The notes: generated from the letters alone by a model not told the origin. A DNA stretch of 25,039 bases from Gyrodactylus bullatarudis (GCA_012064415.1 SSNU01000241.1:1-25039); one strand, 5' to 3'. Shown: positions 1-9,470, counted from the first letter of the stretch. Translations and numbers: made by a program.

Positions 1-211
1 AGAGGTGAACCCATAGCTATCCCATCTTTCTGGATGAATACTTTGTTTCGAAACGATAATGGAACGTTTGTACAACAGATCCTAATAAGATCAGTGATTT
101 CATTACTTTGCATTTCAAAACCTTCGTAAATATTCACGTAAATTTTCATAAACGTCCGAGAATCCTCTTAAGTTCATAATTCAAAATTCAAAAGTTGGAA
201 GAGAATATATT

Positions 212-256
212 AAATCACTAAATGTACATTTCTCAAAGGATCATCAGTAGTGTCAC
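212..256 (-). ncRNA. Hammerhead-like ribozyme core at the PLE copy A 3' end
   Basis: On the minus strand the order is stem I 5' strand CACTA, CTGATGA, a short TC-CTTT-GA stem-loop II, GAAA, palindromic TGTACA as stem III, TT, then stem I 3' strand TAGTG. CACTA and TAGTG are perfectly complementary, and CTGATGA and GAAA sit where a type I hammerhead needs them. Stem II is only 2 bp and the cleavage triplet would be ATT rather than GTC, so activity may be low or may need a dimer. Hammerhead motifs are known in Penelope-like elements. The assignment here rests on the pattern plus the stem I covariation with copies B and C. Confidence 0.55.
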
Positions 257-328
257 TTTAAAAATGATAGAATTTTAAAAAGACAATGAATATAATAATA
301 TACAAATTCTCAAAGAAATAGTAAAAGA

Positions 329-841
329 TTAAGAAACAGAATAGAATAAAAAAACACCAAAACTCTCCAATAAATAGCAGAAATGGAGAGAAAAGTGAAA
401 AAGCTCACATCGGCCACATTCCATCGGTAGTTGAAGATTGTAGGAATAATTTTTCCGAACGCATAGATTTGGTTTGTATAGATTAATAAAGAATTTCTCT
501 TTCACCCATACATCTATGCTATCATCACCAAGACTTTTGTAAAGAATAGAAAAATTCGAAGTTGAGGCAGTATGATTTTCTTGTTTAAGATGTCTTGTAA
601 CCGCTGTGTCTTTCTTCAAATGATCACTGGATCTTGTAGAAAGTTTTCTTATAGTTCGTCCTATATACGAAGCCCCACAAGTGCATTGAAATTTGTAATT
701 CAATAGAGTGTTTTCTTCAGGTTTTAGTAAATCCTTATGGACCAAATTGAATAATATCTGTGTTTTAAATACAATTTTCAATTGTATATTATTGTAATGT
801 TGATTGATGAGATTAACCAATCTTTTCCTAATTTTGACCAA
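329..841 (-). pseudogene. PLE GIY-YIG endonuclease domain, truncated (170 codons)
   Basis: The reading frame encodes the C-terminal endonuclease of a Penelope-like element, which nicks target DNA to prime reverse transcription. Visible signs are a CxC pair (CTC) followed by ASYIGRTIRKL, then an R...H block (STRSSDHL), TAVTRHL, and the conserved WVKEKFFI...P tail. This order matches the GIY-YIG domain of EN-bearing PLEs. The protein is nearly collinear with copy B, from LINQHYNNIQLKIVFKTQ onward, but it lacks B's 5' sequence (RIASPEE...NGYP). The apparent methionine start is therefore only the first ATG after truncation. The frame runs on past the point where copy B stops (QLPWPM), reading into the untranslated tail. 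No reverse transcriptase is present, so this copy cannot move by itself. The family assignment is secure; activity is unlikely. Confidence 0.85.
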
Positions 842-845
842 TCTT

Positions 846-2230
846 GAATGAAAAAGGGGTTGAAGTTATTAAGTTAAAAATTTTTCCAATTTCCAATATT
901 TTCATGACTCACTTTATCACCAAATATCATAGATGCCTGAAATAGTGTTTATAAAATTTAGATTTTTTAAATTATTCATTTTATAAAATTAGTGATAACA
1001 TCATAAGAGAATCAGGGAATTTCATTAAAATCGCGAAACGAACACCATTTTTGTTAATCTTATATTGATTGCCAAGAATTTTCCAACAGCTACTGTAATT
1101 CCTATCAGAAATGACTATTAATCATTAAATAAGACTTTATAAACTTAATTGAGTAGCCTTAATTTCGTCAGATTGAATTATTTATACAGCTGATTTAGGT
1201 ATATAACCAAGGCGCAAGGGATGGTTAGAGCAGAATGGGAAAGAAAACGGGTCCCTCACCTGTATTTCGATATTTTATCGGTTTATTTTCGAAATATATT
1301 TACTGTTCCTAACTGTCCAGTGAAAAGTTAGCAATGTAAAAATAGTGAATTCATCTTCATATCGACTGGCTACTTTCTTGGTAACATTTAGCCAAGGTTC
1401 AATATACGTAGATAATTATTTTTCATCAAGATAATCAGTGATTACAGGATTTGAAATTAAGGACTCGTGCGGATCAAAACAATACATTTCATACATACAA
1501 TGTGTTCAACAGCAGTTTCTTTCTAAAAAATGGAAAAAATAATTTTTGTATAATTATATAGTTATTCACCGGAATCGGTCTAGGGGTCCACTATTTTCTA
1601 AATTGAGATAAAATTAAGTTTTCTTATAAAACTCATTTGAAGCATTTATCCTATTATAGCATATTCATTTTGACATTCTGAATAATTGGTTATCTCAATT
1701 CAAGGCAGCATTATAAACAACAACTCACAACTTCTTTCTTGAATAATTATAATATCCCATAAATATAATACAGGTGAAAGCTCTGTAAAGTTACTTATAT
1801 GCCATTTCTACCCCAAATCTCATGAATAATAGACCAATAGAAATTGAGTATTTGTCGGCCAATAAGAATCGAGCAACATTCCTCCTACAAATTTCCAAAG
1901 GTCCCAAATATATTTTGCTACCAGAATCTCAAATTCTACGATAGGTTGATGAAATATTGTAGATAGTCTCAGTCTTTTATTCTGGTTAATTTCCACTTCG
2001 ATTTTTTTCTCTATCATATCAGGAAGAGCCCGTAGCAAAAAGAGCTAAAGTATCAGTCAGTCAGACTTAAATTTAGTACCATTATATTCAGAATAAAATT
2101 TAGAGTGAATTTTCAAGCTTCTATTCGAAAATATATGGCTAAAATTCGATTTTGAAATCAGTCTCAGATTTTGAATGATTTTAGATGAATAATCAAAAAA
2201 GTCATTTTTCGTTTTCCCAATCCCATACCC
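846..2230. other. AT-rich intergenic stretch, no gene recognised
   Basis: I find no coding region with recognisable domains on either strand; the short open frames here look like chance. The only hint of structure is a polymerase III A-box-like string, TGGTTAGAGCAG at 1222-1233, inside GC-richer sequence (about 1210-1260). It lacks a convincing B box at the expected distance and could be an old tRNA-derived repeat. Confidence 0.5.
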
Positions 2231-2266
2231 GACGGGTATTACCCGTCCCCATGATTAGTCATGGGG
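2231..2266. repeat. Two adjoining palindromes (GACGGGTA/TACCCGTC and CCCCATGA/TCATGGGG)
   Basis: Positions 2231-2247 form a perfect 17-base palindrome with a single central T. Positions 2247-2266 form an 8-bp stem with a TTAG loop. The two share one C and stand out as GC-rich in AT-rich surroundings. They could be the subterminal part of a degraded transposon or a cruciform-forming site; nothing here identifies the element. Confidence 0.7.
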
Positions 2267-2508
2267 TTGACCATTTGTACAATGTACATACATAGGTGTG
2301 AATACAAACATGTCAATCAAAGCTGTCACACTGTTCTCCTCCTTTTACATAGAATAGGGGTTTCTACTCACACATACGCACCCACTATCACAATGAACAT
2401 AGAGTGGGTCACACACACACTTTCTATAGAATGTAATGTAAAATCCTATCACTTTATCTATAAAAACATTAAATGTAGTTATTTTACTTATACTAAGTAA
2501 AAATATTT

Positions 2509-2582
2509 TGGCGCAAGATTTAAATTTATAAGAACCATTCTGAAAATAAGAACTCTGTAGGATCTGATCCTGGTTCGATTCT
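2509..2582 (+). other. Degenerate tRNA-like region with polymerase III A and B boxes
   Basis: TGGCGCAAGAT (2509-2519) fits the A-box pattern TRGYNNANNNG except at the last base. GGTTCGATTCT (2572-2582) fits the B-box consensus GGTTCGANTCC except at its last base. Their separation suits a tRNA-derived internal promoter. No complete cloverleaf can be drawn, so this looks like a tRNA-derived SINE head or a decayed tRNA rather than a working tRNA gene. It lies immediately upstream of a hammerhead core, which it might transcribe. Confidence 0.45.
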
Positions 2583-2587
2583 CGGCT

Positions 2588-2635
2588 ACGGTATACTGAG
2601 GAGTCTCAATAAGGACGAAACGCGTCTATTCATGT
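2588..2635 (+). ncRNA. Hammerhead ribozyme, minimal type I
   Basis: The core reads CTGAGGA (consensus CUGANGA) at 2596-2602. Stem-loop II is GTCT...GGAC closing CAATAA (2603-2616), followed by GAAA (2617-2620), palindromic CGCG as stem III (2621-2624), and the GTC cleavage triplet ending at 2626. A 2-bp CGCG stem III without a loop is typical of minimal type I hammerheads from animal retroelements, which cleave best as dimers. Loop II resembles the CAAATA loop of the schistosome-type ribozyme. Stem I is the weak part: TAT after the cut pairs with ATA before CTGAGGA, with an interior mismatch beyond. The motif is clear; activity is inferred. Confidence 0.75.
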
Positions 2636-2639
2636 TTAG

Positions 2640-4856
2640 AATAATATATACCTTTATTGAATAATTATAATTTTAAAAAGGTATTTTCAAGTAGGATCCA
2701 AAACAATTATTTAAACCAGAACAAATGTAACACTTTTTCATAATTATTTGTAAAACAGGATTTTATTTTTAACAAGCAACTGAATTAAAGCTTGTTCTGT
2801 TCAAAATGTTAACAGAAATTGCGTATGATTTATTTTTCGTTTCTGATTCTGCCTTCAAGCCTCTTTGAACTCACCAAGTCCATCTTGAAATCGAAAAATT
2901 CCAAAGTTCAATATTAAAAGTATATAATTCTCATTAGATAATAAGATTCAAGTTTTTTCATCAGAAACTGACAAAGCTTTAACTTTCTTGAGTTTTATCA
3001 ATAATTAATAAGAAAAAGAAACTCACTTGCATCAGATCCATGTTGGTCTCCTTCTGCCATTTAAATTTACAAACATTATTTTTTTGTTTATTGCAAAGAT
3101 CTCATTTACCGAAAGCCTCAATCTAATTAAACTGAATGGGGCCCTATTGAGAAAGTGCAGAAGTTATAATTTAAGTTGTTCAATTTGAAATTAAATTTGC
3201 AAGAAAAGATTCTTAAGCTCCACTATGTTAAGCGAAGTACTGCACAATATTAATTCATTATTTTTTTCAACTTGGTGAAGGCAGAGAAGTGAAAAACAGG
3301 TTTGTTAGTCACAGTGAAATTATGAAATTTTTTATAGAGGTACTGTATAACATGCTACGTATTTTTCTCTCACGTTTTTCATGAAAGCTAGCTTTAAAAA
3401 CAGAAAATTTATGAATTATTTTCTAAAACTAAAGTTCGTTAGCATGAAGTTGGTGTCAATCCTTTTTAATTTTAGTGTAAAGAATTATAATTTATAACTA
3501 AGAACAGAGAATCTTCGAAATATAAATTGAAAAAATTACTTTTTAATAAAAAACTGAATTCAATATCCATTAGCGATAGATTTTGCAAATTTTCGATTTT
3601 CAGCCAAAGGGATTTTCTGATCAAACTTGAAGAGACGATTCTAATGATATATAGAGCGTACGATCTTACTGATATTCAAGATTAAGACACAAGAGAGGTG
3701 AAAATATTGTATTAATTTTAAGGCAAGGAAAAATGTTCTCGATTTTTATTCACACGATTTTTCACTTAGTAGTCAAAGATTTCATTGAAAAACAAGCTAA
3801 CTGTTAATTTTGATCAGAACAAAGCTTAAAAATCAACATCTCATGCCTAAGGGAATAAGGAAATCCAAAGTTGCTTAAAATTAGTATCATCAACTTTTGC
3901 TGTTGAATGAAAAAAATTGAAACTTTACGTTTATTATATCACTATGTGAGGAACATGATCGAATGAGAACTCAAAAAATTCAAATCGTCTATATTTCTAG
4001 TCAACTTTGCAAAGCTTGAATTTTCAAAATGTTTGAAAAAGAAAATCCAAAATCTACTCCTAATCTCCATTTGGGATATATTCCATATATCAGAGCTTTT
4101 AAAGCAGTTCTCTATACAGAAGTCGTATTGGCTGGCAGAAACAATAGTTTGAAATAGGGTGGTGGCACAACTGTATCGTGAAAATCTCAGTGTTATTCCT
4201 AGGGCCTCAAAAAGCCTAAAAATTACTTTTCAATTTTATAGGACTATATTATGTAATGTACCATTTCACATCATTCTTGTTACGTCATACCTATTGAATA
4301 TGCTTTTATAAACGACTTTTCTGACCTATTTCATTGTTAAAAGCCTAAAAGAATAATAATACCAAGTGATGGACCAATCATAGAGAAGATATCAATACCA
4401 CCCCATTTTATAATTTTTTTGCCAATTGATTATTCATATTGATTAAAATGTCACGTCAAGCACAAACATTATAGAAAAGCCCTGAAGTATCGCGTAACGT
4501 TCTTTGATGAAATTACCGTGGCTAAAGATGACAATTTTTTCTCAAAACTGTCTTAAAATCATTAATGAATCTTGACTAAATTTACTTATAAGTAGTATAT
4601 TTTTAATGGAAAAATTATAATTTAAGCTTTTAAAGAAGCAGACTATTTTCGTAGGCGCCTGAAATCTAATTTTAGCGAACTTTTTTTGGGTAATTACTTA
4701 TTCCACGCATTGCTGCTACCACAATAATCATTCGGTACTACATTATCGAAGCACCTTGACTTTATAGAGTGACCTAAAACAGCATTTTGAAAAATTTTGA
4801 CCACTTTGAGAGGGAGGGATAGTTTTTTGACACCTATCATAGAGGTCATACTGTAT
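2640..4856. other. AT-rich stretch without recognisable genes
   Basis: More than 2 kb with no open frame of note and no recognisable domain on either strand. I see no long inverted repeat, terminal repeat pair or RNA gene. It may hold decayed repeats beyond recognition by eye. Confidence 0.5.
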
Positions 4857-5245
4857 CTTTATTATTGCTCAATATGTCTGATGATGTGGATGATAGAATT
4901 GACAGAGATGAAGAAGATAGCAATTTTTAAGGAGACGGTTTTGGTAATGATGTAAGGAGAGGACTCGTTGATTTTATTGATTTAACATTATGACAATATC
5001 GAATTTGTAATTTTTAAATTTTGTATAAAATTCCGAGAGAAGGCAGCATGGATTTTTTGTCGAAGAAGATATTTTTTATCAATCACTCTAAACCAAGTCT
5101 GTGTGTTCCAAAAAAATTTTCTTATAATCTTCAGCTACCCAGGCCTTGTTGCTATATTTTGATGCGCTTGGGTGTTTTTTTGGCTTACATTCTTCAATAT
5201 TATACTGTGTCTCAATATTCAATCAATAGTATTGATGAGCCGTGA
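4857..5245 (+). pseudogene. Penelope-like element copy D remnant, endonuclease core deleted
   Basis: The plus strand carries a decayed relative of copies A and B. From 4875 it reads MSDDVDD...DEE...GDGFGNDVRRGLVDFID, which aligns with LSDDRDV...GDGFSNDLMRKLTDLIN of copy B. After in-frame stops it resumes at 5036 with REGSMDFLSKKIFFINHSKPSLCVPKKFSYNLQLP, matching WVKEKFFINRYKPNLCVQKNYSYNLQLP. The central CxC/YIGRT/R...H block is missing, so the catalytic GIY-YIG core has been deleted. The frame then runs into a 3' tail that still resembles the copy A tail (CYILMRLGVFL versus CYLLESFGVFL). No convincing hammerhead core remains downstream. It is clearly non-functional. Confidence 0.75.
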
Positions 5246-5321
5246 ATAAAAATTTGTTGAATAAAAATCCTTTTCTTGTATCTAAAAAGTATGTAATTAT
5301 AAAGGGTTCTTTTTATAAAGC

Positions 5322-6061
5322 TAATTAATATGAAGATGGGAATTTATGCTTTTTACGAATCTATGAATTTTTTCATCAAGAAATCGAATTTGAACAAGAT
5401 TTTTTGGAATCTAGATCGTAGGTTCCACTTTCAGGATCTAAAGAAAAAAAATTGAAAAAAATCAAATTTTAAGAAAGTTATGACATATCTCAAATCTAGC
5501 GATGGCGCCGAATTCCCATTTTTTTGAACTTTGAGTTGATAATTTTTGTTGATTTAAAAGTGAGAGAGTGATCAAAAATTGATTTTTAGGATCACGATTA
5601 GTCAAAGAAACCGGTTATGAGCATGAAAATTTCAATGGACTCGCCAACTTCCAGGGATCTTGAATCATCAAAATTTCATCAATTTTCAAGTAGTGAAAAT
5701 GTTCAAAAAATCAAAATTCGATTTTCACAAGAAGAGGGGCGGATTCTCAGAATCTGAATCAGCATATTTGATTTCTTTGACTAATCATGATCCTAAAAAT
5801 CAACTTTTGATCACTCTCTCACTTTTAAATCAACAAAAATTATTAACTCAAAGTTCAAAAAAATGGGAATCTGGCGCCATCGCTAGATTTGAAATATGCC
5901 ATAACTATCTTAAAATTTTATTTTTTTCAAATTTTTTCTCTTCAGATCTTGAAAGTGGAACCTACGATCTAGATTCCAAAATATCTTGATCAAACTCGAT
6001 TTCTTGATGAAAAAATTCATAATTTCGTAAAGAGCATAAATTCCCATCTTCATATTAATTA
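5322..6061. mobile_element. Foldback element, 740 bp, arms about 290 bp
   Basis: A left arm (about 5322-5610) is repeated in inverted orientation at about 5772-6061, with roughly 160 bp between them. Both ends read TAATTAATATGAAGATGGG going inward, and blocks such as TCTAGCGATGGCGCC are shared deep in the arms. The arms differ by scattered substitutions, so the element is not very recent. The 109-codon open frame at 5660-5989 is an accident of the spacer and right arm, not a gene. A TTAA lies at each outer end, but the similarity also covers three further bases, so the target duplication is unclear. Confidence 0.85.
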
Positions 6062-6833
6062 GGTGTATATTTTGTATCTATATGAAACTCACATTAAGAA
6101 TGAAGCTGGGAATATTCTTAACATTTTTAATAGTCATGATTAGCTAACTTAACTGATTCTTACGTCGGTCAAATAGCTTAAATATCCCTTTGAAAAATGA
6201 TATGATATTAATAAAAAAATCTGATTAGAAAATAATAAGTTCCATTATACAATGAAAGAACAAAAAGATTCCGTGAATTTCTTTATCAATAATCAAAACT
6301 ATATATATTTCGTAAAATTACTAAATAAGCCTGAGAAATATGAAGATTAAAATTTACTATTTTTGCAAAAAACTGAATATTATCTCAAGATTAAATAAAC
6401 TCATGAATTGCTGATATAAAAAAAATTTCTGAAAAAGATTAAATCTGGCCAAAATTAAGCTACTTTTTGTACTTTGAAATTTTGAAGCAACTGAATGTTG
6501 TCAATATTTAATTTGGCCATTGAGCTTAAGAGAAGCTAGAAATCTCTAAGAAAAAGTAAACTCTTCATGTCCAAAATTATTTTTTTTCATCACACATATG
6601 AGAAAATTTGCAACCTTTCCAGGTTATTTTTAGAAATGAATATTTGTTAATTGACTTTTTAAATTGAAAAATCGATTAATTTCATGTCAATAAATATATA
6701 TTTTCTTTAACCCTAAAATCTCGGGTTATTTTTCATCTTATTTTTGTATTGAAACCCCCCATAAGAAAAAAAATTTAAGACGAGGGTTAAAATTTTATTT
6801 AGGCGCTTTCTGGTTGATTAGCGTCTACATATA
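6062..6833. other. AT-rich stretch between foldback element and mariner copy 1
   Basis: No gene seen. A short segment is bounded by TTAA-CCCT (6707) and AGGG-TTAA (6783-6790), recalling piggyBac-type ends, but the matching part is too short to call an element. Confidence 0.5.
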
Positions 6834-6863
6834 AAGCTGTTCTGGAAATAGTCTTCGCATATG
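6834..6863 (+). repeat. Mariner copy 1 left terminal inverted repeat
   Basis: AAGCTGTTCTGGAAATAGTC followed by TTCGCAT; it pairs with the right end at 9899-9927. The related left end of copy 2 at 16826 has AAGTCATTCTGAAAATAGTC. Confidence 0.85.
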
Positions 6864-6944
6864 CCGAAACCAAGAAACTATTCATTTTTTAAAAGAAATG
6901 AAGACAAAATCATAAAAATAAGGAATTAAATTTAAGTTTATAAG

Positions 6945-7721
6945 ATTTTGAGATCTGATGATTCATTATTAAAAATTTTGGAGACCTTTAAAATTGTGAG
7001 AAAAATCGATCTGGGGACAAGGACAATGGGATTAAGTTCCGTTGAAATTATTGCCGACAGTTTTAATCGATCGATTAGAACCATTCAGAAAGTCTTGGCT
7101 GGAGCAGTTAGAGGAGGATTCAAATCAAGTGGAAGAAAGGCTATTTTCTCTCAAAGGCAAAAAGTTCGCTTAGGTATGATGCTTAAAAGGTATCATTACA
7201 ATACGATAAAAGAAATTCATCAGTCCTTTTATCCAGAAGTGAAATACAAAACATTTTATGAGTAAGATTAATGATTAAATTATTTAAGCAACGTCCGAAA
7301 AGTTGGTTTTCATCTTGTTAATGGATTGATAAGACAAATCCTTTCCAAGAAGAATATTCAAAACAGAATGAGCTTTTCTAATCTTTATTTGAATCATCCT
7401 GAGTCGTTTTGGAAAAGAATTATATTTGCTGATGAAGTAACTTTCCAAAGCCGCAAGCTAATTGGCAATGGAAAAGTAATCATTTCAAAAAGCTTTAACA
7501 GGAAAAATACGAAAGTCATACAAAAATCTAAGTTTTGAGCTAAACAAATGTTTCTAGTCACTATGATGTACGGCAGGAAGCCTGTATTCACACCAGTTCC
7601 TCAAAAGGTAAATCAATTCACCTTTCAGGAATTTATTGCTGAAAACTTGAGAAATTATCCCGGATTTGGCAACAGAACATTAAGAATCTTGATGGATAAT
7701 AATAATAATCCATACAGCTAG
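6945..7721 (+). pseudogene. Mariner-like transposase, N-terminal and first catalytic part, broken
   Basis: The first block (to 7265) carries an N-terminal helix-turn-helix-like region: LKILETFKIVRKIDLGTR, then SVEIIADSFNRSIRTIQKVL and the GGFKSSGRK linker. After a stop and frame change, the frame from 7326 reads SFWKRIIFADEVTFQ, the first catalytic Asp region (FADE). Another stop follows at 7536-7538, then MMYGRKPVFTPV...QEFIAENLRNYPGFGNRTLRILMDNN, the second Asp region. The third catalytic acidic residue is missing because the frame ends at a TAG near the Penelope insertion. No ATG start is evident, so an upstream exon or a lost start is possible. It belongs to the Tc1/mariner superfamily of cut-and-paste transposases; this copy is dead. 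Confidence 0.8.
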
Positions 7722-7777
7722 ATCAGAAATGTTTTTTCAATTTATCTGTTTGAAAAATTAGAAAAAAGATATATATT

Positions 7778-7822
7778 GGGGCCATATGTACATTTCACAA
7801 AGCATCATCAGTGGCAATACTT
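7778..7822 (-). ncRNA. Hammerhead-like ribozyme core at the PLE copy B 3' end
   Basis: On the minus strand: stem I 5' strand TATTGCCA, CTGATGA (7811-7805), TGCTTTGT, GAAA (7796-7793), TGTACA, TA, then TGGC and AATATA. GCCA/TGGC pair directly and TATT/AATA pair beyond a CCC bulge. Compared with copy A (CACTA/TAGTG), both sides of stem I changed together. Stem II cannot pair in this copy, so it may be inactive. Confidence 0.5.
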
Positions 7823-7970
7823 TAAAAATGATAAAAGTTAAGAATTCATTAAAATAATATTTTACAAATTATGAAAGAAATAGTAAATGTCAAAGAAGAA
7901 TATAATGTAAGCTCAAAAAACACCAAAACTCTCCAATAAGTAGCAACAGTGGAGAGAAAAGTGAAAAAGC

Positions 7971-8657
7971 TCACATAGGCCAAGGTAGTTGAAGATTATA
8001 CGAATAGTTTTTTTGAACACATAAGTTTGGTTTATATCTATTTATGAAGAATTTCTCCTTCACCCAAACGTCTGTACTGTCATCCCCTGCATTTTTGTAT
8101 AAAATAGAAAAGTTTGAGATTGAAGCTTCATGCCCTTCCTGTCTTAGATGCCTGGTCACCGCTGTGTCTTTCTTAAGATGATCGTTCCCTCTAGTTGACA
8201 GCTTCCTAATTGTACGTCCTATATAAGAAGATCCGCAGTCACATTGGAATTTATAAATCAATAGAGTTTTTTCTTCAGGTTTCAGTAAATCTTTATGAAT
8301 TAGGTTAAACAATCTCTGAGTTTTAAATACAATTTTCAATTGTATGTTGTTATAATGTTGATTGATGAGATCAGTTAACTTTCTCATTAAATCATTACTA
8401 AAACCATCTCCTTTGAAATTAAGTTTCATGAAAATTTTGGTCTTCTCCACTTCATCTGTGTTTTCAACGACATCTCTATCATCTGACAAGTTGATAAATT
8501 TGTCCACAAATTTATTAGGATAACCGTTTTCCAATAAACTCGACTTCATGTTCTCTATTTCTTTAGGTATTTCCTCTGGACTTGCTATCCTTCTTATCCT
8601 CTTTCCTAGGCCAATTACTAAACCCACTTTATGTGAAACAGGACAATGGTACAACAA
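7971..8657 (-). CDS. PLE polyprotein C-terminus: end of RT region plus GIY-YIG endonuclease (partial, 228 aa)
   Basis: The frame starts with CPVSHKVGLVIGLGKRIRRIASPEE and LLENGYPNKFVDKFI, matching the segment that follows the reverse transcriptase core in PLEs (SHK...R...SP...NGYP). A linker comes next, then the endonuclease at about residues 130-220. This has IYKFQCDCGSSYIGRTIRKL, STRGNDHLKKDTAVTRHL, and WVKEKFFINRYKPNLC. Key features are the CxC pair, YIG with a downstream Arg, and the R...H motif. The frame is open throughout, so decay has been light, but the RT catalytic core is missing through 5' truncation. The methionine at the start is incidental. It is a non-autonomous remnant; its endonuclease fold could in principle still be encoded. 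Confidence 0.85.
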   Translation of the reverse strand: MLYHCPVSHKVGLVIGLGKRIRRIASPEEIPKEIENMKSSLLENGYPNKFVDKFINLSDDRDVVENTDEVEKTKIFMKLNFKGDGFSNDLMRKLTDLINQHYNNIQLKIVFKTQRLFNLIHKDLLKPEEKTLLIYKFQCDCGSSYIGRTIRKLSTRGNDHLKKDTAVTRHLRQEGHEASISNFSILYKNAGDDSTDVWVKEKFFINRYKPNLCVQKNYSYNLQLPWPM

Positions 8658-8665
8658 TGGTACAA

Positions 8666-8791
8666 GGTGTCAGGTATCAATAGCTCGAACGACATCATAG
8701 CGAAGGTTAACGAGCTGAATGATAGATTTATTAAAGAAGAGCAAGTCACTTGTCAAGTCAATGCCACGAAGACTGAAAAACTGCATTGATA
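8666..8791 (+). pseudogene. Probable mariner transposase C-terminal fragment (copy 1)
   Basis: Directly right of the Penelope copy, the plus frame reads KVSGINSSNDIIAKVNELNDRFIK... as far as KTEKLH, then a TGA, then YARQAYLLLDFL. It lies between the transposase second-Asp block and the mariner 3' region shared with copy 2, so it is most likely the transposase C-terminus separated by the insertion. I cannot match it to a named domain. It is rich in charged residues and could form a short coiled coil. Confidence 0.45.
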
Positions 8792-9050
8792 TGCGAGGCA
8801 AGCATACCTGTTATTAGATTTTCTTATAATAAACATATTTTTCTATTTTAAATGTTATTTATTACAAATTTGTGATCAAATTATTCAGAATAAATTCTTT
8901 CTTTATGAATTTTTGAACAATTATTATTTTTATTTATTTACTCAAAAGTAGACGTTTCATAAATCTTTTATTAATGATAAAAATTACGTTGAAATCGCTA
9001 TTTTTTAGTAATATTTTGATACAAAATGAAATTAAAACTTAATTGAAATT

Positions 9051-9470
9051 GGTAATGGTAAAGAAAGGCTGCACAAAAATTTTCCCTGCCCCAAAATTTT
9101 TCCAAGTTCAAAAGAAAGTATATCAATGTGTCAATCACACACTCCTTTTGTACCCTTCTTTGTCATGATGATGTCTGAAATTCTATTCTTCTTATTAGTC
9201 GAGTTCTAATTTTGATACTTATACCATTTTATAGAGGAGAAAATTTTAAGCATAATTGCTCTTTGAATTTTTCGAATATCTCATTCAGAATCAGAGTTAT
9301 TTAACTTTGAAAAGGATAACTTTTCCAATTTTGTAGGATAAATAACCAATCATCATGACAAAGAAGGGTACAAAAGGAGTGTGTGATAGACACATTGATA
9401 TACTTTCTTTTGAACTTGGAAAAATTTTGGGGCAGGGAAAATTTTTGTGCAGCCTTTCTTTACCATTACC
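9051..9470. mobile_element. Merlin-type MITE, 420 bp with 122-bp inverted arms
   Basis: The left arm 9051-9172 is repeated inverted at 9349-9470. Each end begins GGTAATGGTAAAGAAAGGC. The first eight bases, GGTAATGG, are identical to the ends of the complete Merlin element at 18794-20645, suggesting mobilisation by a Merlin transposase. The 176-bp centre holds no gene. The element interrupts the 3' region of mariner copy 1; the flanking mariner sequence is collinear with about 21240-21480 of copy 2. No exact 8-9-bp target duplication is visible. Confidence 0.75.

Larger units (their letters stand above)
212..845 (-). mobile_element. Penelope-like retroelement copy A, 5'-truncated
   Basis: This is the 3' part of a Penelope-like element (PLE) on the minus strand. 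It holds the endonuclease-coding end, an untranslated tail and a terminal hammerhead-like motif. The tail has a 6-bp hairpin (CTCTCC at 363-368 with GGAGAG at 385-390) that recurs in copies B and C. Similarity to copy B stops near 845, so the reverse transcriptase part is absent, as expected of 5'-truncated retroelement copies. No clear target-site duplication was found. Confidence 0.85.
7778..8665 (-). mobile_element. Penelope-like retroelement copy B inside mariner copy 1
   Basis: This minus-strand, 5'-truncated PLE is the best preserved copy in the window. Its 3' end (left) has the same tail, hairpin (7929-7934 with 7951-7956) and hammerhead-like terminus as copy A. Its 5' junction shows an exact 11-bp tandem repeat, CAATGGTACAA twice at 8644-8665. 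The flanks belong to the mariner element: second-Asp transposase coding to the left, and a collinear tail shared with copy 2 to the right. Confidence 0.85.

Noticed and set aside
1210..1265. tRNA gene suggested by TGGTTAGAGCAG
   Set aside because: No B box, acceptor stem or anticodon arm can be drawn; at most an old tRNA-derived fragment.
5660..5989. 109-codon open frame
   Set aside because: It lies in the spacer and right arm of the foldback element, mirrors non-coding sequence of the left arm, and shows no domain.
6707..6790. TTAA-CCCT ... AGGG-TTAA pair as a tiny piggyBac MITE
   Set aside because: Only four terminal bases match beyond TTAA; chance is sufficient in AT-rich DNA.
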